Below are positions 57,687 to 64,000 of a DNA stretch of 64,000 nucleotides, in pieces; position 1 is the stretch's first letter, and every line of letters starts with the position of its first letter. The notes below the pieces were generated by a model. It was not told where the DNA came from. It did not search any database and saw only the letters and a list, made by a program, of their open reading frames with translations. Origin of the DNA: Candidatus Chryseobacterium colombiense (GTDB taxonomy: Bacteria > Bacteroidota > Bacteroidia > Flavobacteriales > Weeksellaceae); the NCBI GenBank assembly GCA_029203185.1, contig CP119310.1:620001-684000 (forward strand). The letters are read 5' to 3'. The position numbers and the translations under genes are program-made.

Positions 57687-60600
57687 TTATTCCTTGATGA
57701 ATTTTTTCTGTACCGAAGTTGAACCATCCTGAATATCGATCACATACATTCCGTTGATTAAAGCATGAACATCTACCTTATTGTTTAAGATAATTCCACT
57801 TGTGATCAACTGTCCTGCAGAACTATAAATCTTATAATTAGCTCTCTTGCTGATATTCTTAACATTCAATACCGTGCTTACTGGATTAGGATAAATTAAG
57901 ATATCATCCTGATTCAGCAGATTAGCAGCTAGTTTCTTAGAGATTCTTACCGTGTAATCTTCCACTTCTCCACTGTTGAAGCTAGTACAGTTTACCGGAA
58001 TTCCTCCTTTCATTAAGGCTACTCTCATCACGACATACATATAGTCTACATTACTTACAAATGCATCTGAAGGTACACTGAATGTTGTCGTTGCTGTTGC
58101 AGCAGTATTTGGTCCGGATACCAGAATTCTTTCATTGATATCAAATTCTCCGTTTCTGTTGAAATCGATCCATGCTACAACTCCTGCATCTGCGGTTACC
58201 ACTTTATCAATCGTCAACTGGTTGTTTACTGATCCCTGGATCAATTCAATCTGAGCAGGGACTACAGCTGTATAATCGGTATACGTTGAAGCTGCAGAAG
58301 TATTTACCATCTGTGGTTTGCCATTAGGAGTTACTGTTACTTTAGAGATATAATCACCTACAGAATTCGATGCTCCCATCTGACAGTAAATTACTGTTGG
58401 AGTGGTAAAATAGTACGGTAACGTAAAATTACCAGGAGTACCGCTACAAATATTAGCTACCTCCATTTCATATTTAGTAAGCTCCGTTAAACCGGTAAGA
58501 GTATAAATATTATTCGTTACCTGAATATTAGTCCATCCCGGAATTCCTACTTTTCTGTATCTCAATACATATTTACCTGTAGTATCCGGTCCTAGATAAG
58601 GATCCCATTGGACTTTAGCACTTGTTGGCTTTAGCTCAAGAATGGTTAATCCCGGAGGTGCAATATCACAAGTTCTCTCAGTGGTAAATCTTGCTAAGCT
58701 AGACCACGGGTTAGGTGTTGTTGAATTAACACATATATTTCTTACCTGAACTTCATACTGTGTATACGGATCTAAACCTGAAAGTAGATATGTACTTGCC
58801 GGTGGATTTGGTAAGTTAATTGGTGGAGACCAAGTTCCTCCTACTTTTCTCCATTGTAACTGGTAGGTAGCACTTGCTGCCAATGGTGACCAGTTCACAA
58901 CAGCCGAAGTAGATGTAATATTAGTAAAAGTCACATTCGGTGGAGTCGGATCACATTTTGTAGTAAACTCATTGTGGGAATAGGTTCCTACATTCACCGT
59001 ATTACAAACCGCTGCTACTTCAACCTCGTATAACGTTGCTGGTAATAGTGGATAATTCGGTGCTTGAAGATTAAAAGGCTGAGGAGAACCAGCTGCTATA
59101 TCTACCCCAGTCGGTGAAGGCAGCCATTGAGTTGAACCTACCGGACGGTATCTCAATTTATAAGAAGCTCCACCGATATCCTGTGTCCAGCTAACCTGAG
59201 CTGCATTATGCGTAATAGAGGTTGGAATTACTGTAACAACAGGTGTAGCAGTACTACAAACTCTTAGTACAATATTATCAACGGCTGCTGGTGGCTGCGT
59301 TCCTCCAGAAGTATCATTATACCATTCAAACACTAAACGCATTACACTTCCTGCAAAGCTGGTAAGGTTTAAATTGGTATTAGAATAAGACTGCCAAGTA
59401 CTATTTAAATTATACTGTCCTACCTGAACTCTTCCTGTTCCTGCCACGATTCGGGTTCCCGGTGTAGGCATAAAATTGGATGGCACCAACCATACTCTTA
59501 AATAATCAAACGAGGAACTCTCACCCTGTGCTTTCCAGTCAAAAGAAAAGGTAGCAAGGCTGGTTCCCAGCGGAATCTGAATATCTCTGTACGCCTGTAC
59601 TACACTTCCAGCTATAATATTATAAGAATTTGTTACTCCGTTATCATTGGTAATATAGATGGACTTTCCGGTATTTCCGGTTGCAGAACCATAGAACCAT
59701 TTATTAGGTTGTGTTCCGTTCAGTAATCCTAAATCATTTGCTGTTTCAAAATTCTGAATATAAGGAAGCTGAGCCGGGATCTGTGTGGTCATAAAACTAG
59801 GTCCCTGAGCTACATAGCTATTATCTGTAGGAGAACAAATTGCTTTCACCCACCAGTAATAGATTGTGTTCGGAGCTAAAATCGGAGCAAGGTCTACCGA
59901 AGTTGATGTTGTTGTTCCATAAGGTGCTGCAGGCTGCGTTGGAGTTGTAGAAACATAGTACGCATATCCGCCAGCCGGAGGAGTCGCAGGAGTTGCCCAG
60001 CTTATAATTGCCCCATTACCCGATAAACCAGTTACTGCTAAACCAGTAGGAGGTAAACAAGTTGGTGGTGTAACTACGGTCAATGTAAAGTCTACGTAAT
60101 TTCCATATGGTGCAGGACCGCAAGGAGGAACTGTTCCAGTCCAAGAAATTGAACATCTTACCCTATAATTCCCCAACGTAGTCCCTGCAGGTACAGGTAT
60201 TGTTCCTGATAATGTTGATGCAAAAGAAGGGTTTGAAAGAACAAGCTCCCCTGGATCAGCGAAAACCCCGTCTTGATTCCAGTCTACCCACACTCTATAA
60301 TAATAAGTACTTGTTGGGACTGAAGAATCTAAGCTGATATTCACGTTATTTCCGGGAGAGGACAACGCGGTCATATTAGAATTTACATACGCATTATATG
60401 AGGATGCTGTATAGTTAATATTAGACCAAGCTCCGGTTGTAATAATATTGTTTAAATAATAAGAGGTAGAAGTGCTTCCGGCTGTTGGTGTACAATAACA
60501 CTGTATAGGAAGGTTCTGCCCTACAGTAACAATATTTGAAGTGGCATTCTGGCTACTGTTGGCACAGGTAACTACACAGCGATAATCGGTAGCTGCTGTT

Positions 60601-62228
60601 TGACTTGCAACGGTGTAAGTAGGAGCGGTAGCTCCGGCAATTGCAGTGAAAGTACCTGCACCAGCAGGACGGCTATACCATTGATAGGTAATTCCTCCTC
60701 CAATTGTATAACCGGTAAGTGTAAGATCAAATGGTACACCCACACAAGCATTCGTAGTTGTAGCAGAGGCTGTACCGGTGACTGGAGTACCTGTACAAGG
60801 AGTACCTGCGACAACAGTAATATTATAATCTTCAGTTTCACCGGATCCGAAATTCGTACAGGCATCCGTAGGAAGATTTTGATTTGCATTTCCTCTGGTT
60901 CGGATACGCATACGGGTGACTCCCTGAAGAGCCGTTACGGGAATATTTACAGGTACCGTCACTGTTGTTCCTGAAGGAATACCGGCAGAACCGCTTCCCG
61001 GTCCTACGTAAAAATGTTCTGTGGAACTTAATGTCCCGTCTTGGTTCCAGTCGATCCATACGGAGGTTATCGCTCCGGTATAAGTTCCTGCAGGACCTAT
61101 TGTTACACTTAGATTCTGAGTGGACCCCATTGTTACCGTAGTTGTAGCAGCAGGGTAATACGTATAGTAAGGAGAAGCCGTAGGCTGAGAAGCTGAAGAA
61201 TCATTATTAATAGCACCAAACTGTACTTTGTTAATTAATGTACCTGTTCCTCCGGAACTCACTGCCGCACAATAATTAAGACAGGCAGTACCTGAGTTTT
61301 GCCCTACAGCAACGATACTGGAGTTTTGTGTACTACCGCCATTGGTACAGGTTACAATACACCGGTAATCGGTATCCGCTGTTTGGTTGGCTACTCCATA
61401 AGAAATGGAAGTAGCTCCTGCTATATTGGTAAAAGTATTTGCTCCAGCAGGAGAACTTTGCCATTGGTAAGTAATCCCGGTTCCCATTGTGGCACCTGTA
61501 AGCGACAAATTAAAAGGAACATTCGCACAAGCATTCGTAACAGATGCTGTTGCTGTTCCTCCCGTCACTGTCCCTGTACAGGCTGCTGCAGAAGTATGGG
61601 AAAATGAAATAAACGGTCTTCTGTAGTTTGTATTGCTTAAAGAAGCTCCCAATCCTCCTGTTGTATTATTAATATACTTGGTCGTATTATTGTTTGTTGT
61701 GACCACGCAAGGCGATGTATATTCATATTCCCAGGTTGTATTAACCGTATTTCCGGTATTCGTATATTCCATCAAAACCATAAGGTTCTGTGCCCCAGAA
61801 TACGTAAAGTTGTTTGAGAAAGCAAACTGCTTCCAGCCTACTGCTCCCACAGATGCAGCCACAGGATTGGAGTCATATACCAATGTGGCTCCTGTAATGG
61901 TGGTTGCCCAGTCAATAGCGGCAGCTCCAAAATCTAGATTTGGAGTTTCTTTTAAATATACTTTAAAGTTGGGAGTTCCGGTCATATCACCGGTTGTTAT
62001 TTTTTTAAAGTAGATGCCGGTCAAAGCCTGGCCGGCTACACCTGTAAGCTGTGTAGCAGGATAAATGACAGCAACTCTGCTTGCAGCCGTAGATGTAGCT
62101 GTACTGTACATCGGTCCATAGGTATTGGTTCCTAAAGTCATTGTACAGGTACCTGCCACCTGATATTGCTGGGCAAAGCTCTGTATGGATAATAAAACTG
62201 CTAAAAAAAATAAGTAAAGTTTTGTCAT
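57687..62228 (-). CDS. Large T9SS-exported adhesin with GEVED and fibronectin III domains
   Basis: The product has 1513 aa from ATG 62228; a start three codons earlier is possible. Signal peptide LYLFFLAVLLSIQSFAQ, then an N-terminal beta domain. Two Ig-like domains with YQWQSSPAG and YQWYSRPAG alternate with GEVED domains: VWIDWNQDG..GETEDYNI (~320-470), VWVDWNQDG..YVDFTL (~570-720) and AWIDFNRNG..GEVEDYTVRI (~1315-1435). A MAM-like domain (~825-1010, FSFDWKAQGESSSFDYLRVWL) and three to four FN3 domains lie between. The last ~70 residues form a T9SS type A sorting domain (ILIYPNPV, YKIYSSAGQL, INGMYVIDIQ, KKFIKE). It is likely surface-attached and adhesive or glycan-binding. Confidence 0.93.
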   Translation of the reverse strand: MTKLYLFFLAVLLSIQSFAQQYQVAGTCTMTLGTNTYGPMYSTATSTAASRVAVIYPATQLTGVAGQALTGIYFKKITTGDMTGTPNFKVYLKETPNLDFGAAAIDWATTITGATLVYDSNPVAASVGAVGWKQFAFSNNFTYSGAQNLMVLMEYTNTGNTVNTTWEYEYTSPCVVTTNNNTTKYINNTTGGLGASLSNTNYRRPFISFSHTSAAACTGTVTGGTATASVTNACANVPFNLSLTGATMGTGITYQWQSSPAGANTFTNIAGATSISYGVANQTADTDYRCIVTCTNGGSTQNSSIVAVGQNSGTACLNYCAAVSSGGTGTLINKVQFGAINNDSSASQPTASPYYTYYPAATTTVTMGSTQNLSVTIGPAGTYTGAITSVWIDWNQDGTLSSTEHFYVGPGSGSAGIPSGTTVTVPVNIPVTALQGVTRMRIRTRGNANQNLPTDACTNFGSGETEDYNITVVAGTPCTGTPVTGTASATTTNACVGVPFDLTLTGYTIGGGITYQWYSRPAGAGTFTAIAGATAPTYTVASQTAATDYRCVVTCANSSQNATSNIVTVGQNLPIQCYCTPTAGSTSTSYYLNNIITTGAWSNINYTASSYNAYVNSNMTALSSPGNNVNISLDSSVPTSTYYYRVWVDWNQDGVFADPGELVLSNPSFASTLSGTIPVPAGTTLGNYRVRCSISWTGTVPPCGPAPYGNYVDFTLTVVTPPTCLPPTGLAVTGLSGNGAIISWATPATPPAGGYAYYVSTTPTQPAAPYGTTTSTSVDLAPILAPNTIYYWWVKAICSPTDNSYVAQGPSFMTTQIPAQLPYIQNFETANDLGLLNGTQPNKWFYGSATGNTGKSIYITNDNGVTNSYNIIAGSVVQAYRDIQIPLGTSLATFSFDWKAQGESSSFDYLRVWLVPSNFMPTPGTRIVAGTGRVQVGQYNLNSTWQSYSNTNLNLTSFAGSVMRLVFEWYNDTSGGTQPPAAVDNIVLRVCSTATPVVTVIPTSITHNAAQVSWTQDIGGASYKLRYRPVGSTQWLPSPTGVDIAAGSPQPFNLQAPNYPLLPATLYEVEVAAVCNTVNVGTYSHNEFTTKCDPTPPNVTFTNITSTSAVVNWSPLAASATYQLQWRKVGGTWSPPINLPNPPASTYLLSGLDPYTQYEVQVRNICVNSTTPNPWSSLARFTTERTCDIAPPGLTILELKPTSAKVQWDPYLGPDTTGKYVLRYRKVGIPGWTNIQVTNNIYTLTGLTELTKYEMEVANICSGTPGNFTLPYYFTTPTVIYCQMGASNSVGDYISKVTVTPNGKPQMVNTSAASTYTDYTAVVPAQIELIQGSVNNQLTIDKVVTADAGVVAWIDFNRNGEFDINERILVSGPNTAATATTTFSVPSDAFVSNVDYMYVVMRVALMKGGIPVNCTSFNSGEVEDYTVRISKKLAANLLNQDDILIYPNPVSTVLNVKNISKRANYKIYSSAGQLITSGIILNNKVDVHALINGMYVIDIQDGSTSVQKKFIKE

Positions 62229-62237
62229 AGTATACAT

Positions 62238-63144
62238 TATTAATTAAACAATAACTTGATTATATTTATTAATCAAATTTTTAAGGGGTAATCTATTTGA
62301 CGAGAAATATACAGTACGCATGTTTCATCGTTATCCAGATTAATGGTTAGTCTGTAACACTGTGAATGTGTTTTTGGTAATGTTAATCTGTCATAGGCAA
62401 TATTATTTTAATGTTAAAAGGTTAGAAGATTTAGATATTTGAAAAAATATGAGAAGAACATAAACTGTTAAATAAAAACACCTTCCAAAATTTAAGTTTT
62501 GGATTTAAAGAAGGAAGGTGTAACTATAAGCATATCTTTCAAATCTGAACAAAAGCTTTGTTCATAAATTATTGTAGAAGCTCCTTAAGGAGTTTCTTTA
62601 TCTTATATCAACCAATTGAACTTCTGAGCTGATTTTTTAATAATTAATTTTTCAAACAGAATGTTTTACCGGATCATCAGTTAATTAATTTCTGATGAAC
62701 TCATTTTACCCAACAATCATTTTATGATGAGCGGTTAAACTTATACTGAAGCATGTTTTATTAAAAATTCTGAAAATATACTCCCAATCGGGTACCTGTG
62801 AAGTCTCAAAAGTATATGTTCCAACAGATCTTTGCATTGGGATGCTTGATGGAACAGAAGTTTGAAAGAGTTGAAAATAGCTTGAATAAAGAGAAAATGA
62901 GAAAAAAGTAAATTTATATATCATGTATTCGTGGTTATGGTGTTAATTATTCAAATATAGCTAAAAAAATCTTTGAATATGATAAAAATGAAAATTTTTC
63001 AAGCATTTTAATTGATTGCAGAATATATTAGTAAAGTTATTGCTGGTTTGTAAATTGTTGTTATACAGTGTTTTGTTATTTTGTTGAATATTTTGAGTTT
63101 TGAGAATAGCATATTATTTGTAATCCTTTTAGAAAACAAGCAAC
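62238..63144. other. Gene-poor region upstream of the adhesin
   Basis: This gap holds the adhesin's leader and promoter region. A hairpin at 62480-62522 has ACACCTTCC pairing with GGAAGGTGT and an inner CCAAAA/TTTTGG stem. A second hairpin around 62577-62596 (GAAGCTCCTTAAGGAGTTTC) is followed by TTTAT. A 72-codon minus-strand frame at 62706-62924 has a leader-like start but no family I know; I leave it as doubtful. Confidence 0.4.
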
Positions 63145-64000
63145 ATGGAAAAAGAAACTAAAAAAAAGATTAGACCCTTGCAGAAACAAAACCGACCGGG
63201 GTCAGAAACAAAGATGATTCCCGTTCCTCAAACAGCTCCTTTAGAATATCCGAAAGAGGGAAAATTAAAAAACAAAGTAGCATTGATTACAGGAGGGGAC
63301 AGTGGAATAGGGAAAGCGGTGGCTTTATTATTTGCAAAAGAAGGAGCAGATATTATTATTGCTTATCTGAGTGAAACAAAAGATGCAAAGCAGACTAAAA
63401 AAGAAGTCGAAGCCTTTTCTGTGAAATGTACCTTGATAAAAGGTGATTTGGGAAAAGAAAATCATTGTAAAAAAGTAATTGAAACAGGTATTAAAATCCA
63501 TAAGAAAATAGATATTATCGTCAATAATGCAGGTCTTCACTGGGAAGCGGAATCTATTGATAAAATTACTGCTGAACAGTTACTGATGACTTTTCAGAAT
63601 AACTTTTTCTCCTATTTCTGGATTACAAAATATGCAATGCCCTACCTTAAGAAAGGCGCGAGTATCATCAATACTTCTTCAGTCACAGCGTATAGAGGAA
63701 GTCCTAAACTGATTGATTATTCTGCAACGAAAGGAGCGATAATATCTTTTACCCGAAGTTTATCCGCCAATCTTGTTGATAAAGGAATCAGAGTGAATGC
63801 AGTAGCGCCCGGTCCGGTGTGGACTCCGTTGATTGCTTCTTCATTTAAACCGAAAAAGAATTCCGAATTTGGTAGTGATTCACCTATGAAAAGGGCAGGA
63901 ATGCCTAATGAAATTGCACCATGCTTTCTGTTTCTGGCTTCTGAAGATTCGAGGTTTATCAGTGGGCAGGTTTTGCATCCTAATGGTGGAGAAATAGTCA
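63145..64000 (+). CDS. SDR-family oxidoreductase, truncated by window end
   Basis: The frame opens at ATG 63145 and is still open at 64000, with 285 codons visible. A ~45-residue N-terminal extension (RPLQKQNRPGSETKMIPVPQ, YPKEGKL) precedes the Rossmann motif ALITGGDSGIGKAVALLFAKEGADI. Then come VNNAGLHWEAESIDK, the catalytic Ser in INTSSVTAYRG, Y-S-A-T-K (Tyr and Lys), NAVAPGPVWTPL and SEDSRFISGQVLHPNGGEIV. This is the general-stress SDR group related to B. subtilis YhdF/Gsp39, usually called glucose or aldehyde dehydrogenases without proof. The end should lie only a few codons beyond the window. Confidence 0.9.
   Translation, partial: MEKETKKKIRPLQKQNRPGSETKMIPVPQTAPLEYPKEGKLKNKVALITGGDSGIGKAVALLFAKEGADIIIAYLSETKDAKQTKKEVEAFSVKCTLIKGDLGKENHCKKVIETGIKIHKKIDIIVNNAGLHWEAESIDKITAEQLLMTFQNNFFSYFWITKYAMPYLKKGASIINTSSVTAYRGSPKLIDYSATKGAIISFTRSLSANLVDKGIRVNAVAPGPVWTPLIASSFKPKKNSEFGSDSPMKRAGMPNEIAPCFLFLASEDSRFISGQVLHPNGGEIV

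Noticed and set aside
60600..61607. Two Cys/Ser/Gly-rich plus-strand frames of ~100-125 codons opposite the GEVED adhesin
   Set aside because: They are antisense shadows of the Thr/Gly/Ala-rich repeats of the adhesin gene, with no start context, leader or homologous pattern.
62706..62924. 72-codon minus-strand frame with a leader-like start
   Set aside because: The hydrophobic start is weak, the body matches no family and there is no operon or terminator logic; left as doubtful in the gap entry.
1..64000. Insertion sequences, prophage, integrons, tRNA and rRNA genes
   Set aside because: No transposase, integrase, phage structural gene, tRNA cloverleaf or rRNA segment was noticed. A dedicated tRNA/rRNA search would settle the RNA part.

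Overview
The window looks like chromosome from a flavobacterium close to Chryseobacterium (Bacteroidota, Weeksellaceae). It is AT-rich. Several genes are preceded by the Bacteroidota promoter signature TAnnTTTG rather than by Shine-Dalgarno boxes. Secreted proteins carry Por/T9SS C-terminal sorting domains, and the gene families (DUF2652, DUF3570, DUF4266, GEVED, haem_bd, membrane-bound TPR/AraC regulators) are typical of that group. I see no rRNA, tRNA, CRISPR array, transposase, integrase or phage gene. The taxon is inferred from family content and style, not from a marker gene.

Layout. 1-3.1 kb: secreted RCC1-repeat protein plus a 187-aa secreted partner. 3.4-8.1 kb: AlkB-type repair dioxygenase, a divergent flavodoxin-fold reductase/HxlR regulator pair, an XRE membrane regulator, a class C beta-lactamase-like hydrolase and a secreted unknown. 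8.3-14.2 kb: regulatory zone with a DUF2652 cyclase-like protein, two AraC regulators, an NmrA/SRPBCC operon, a Crp/Fnr regulator and a gene-poor stretch with two short transcription-unit-like segments. 14.3-17.2 kb: T9SS-exported subtilisin and a basic secreted protein. 17.9-26.9 kb: two dense hydrolase/stress operons (haloperoxidase-like and secreted alpha/beta hydrolases, MaoC, isochorismatase-like, alginate-export-like porin; then an M17-N-like protein, a YtcJ-type amidohydrolase, DoxX, Dps, YoaK). 27-33 kb: TPR histidine kinase, NtrC-type response regulator, TMEM175-like channel and a second sigma-54 activator. 33.4-40.4 kb: CPA1 antiporter, two membrane AraC regulators pointing at each other, and two less-known genes. 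40.6-49.2 kb: a 2508-aa surface protein and a second 187-aa protein, bracketed by dispersed palindromic repeats. 50.1-57.5 kb: redox/metal cluster (two paralogous small exported proteins, haem-binding protein, P-type ATPase, thioredoxin, ApbE, DUF4266 lipoprotein, DUF3570). 57.7-62.2 kb: 1.5-kaa GEVED/FN3 adhesin with T9SS tail. 63.1 kb to the end: SDR oxidoreductase cut by the window edge.

How genes fit together. Three promoters (DUF2652, NmrA operon, AraC) share a 19-base motif 65-66 nt before their start codons and look like one regulon. Three others, including the subtilisin promoter, share a different motif exactly 47 bp before a TAnnTTTG-like box. The kinase/response regulator pair follows the second hydrolase/stress operon, which has a GG-N10-GC sigma-54-like site in front. 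The RCC1/187-aa module occurs twice, and its C-terminal tail is common to four exported proteins with no standard T9SS tail. The thioredoxin-ApbE-DUF4266-DUF3570 run is the best candidate here for a little-characterised extracytoplasmic system.
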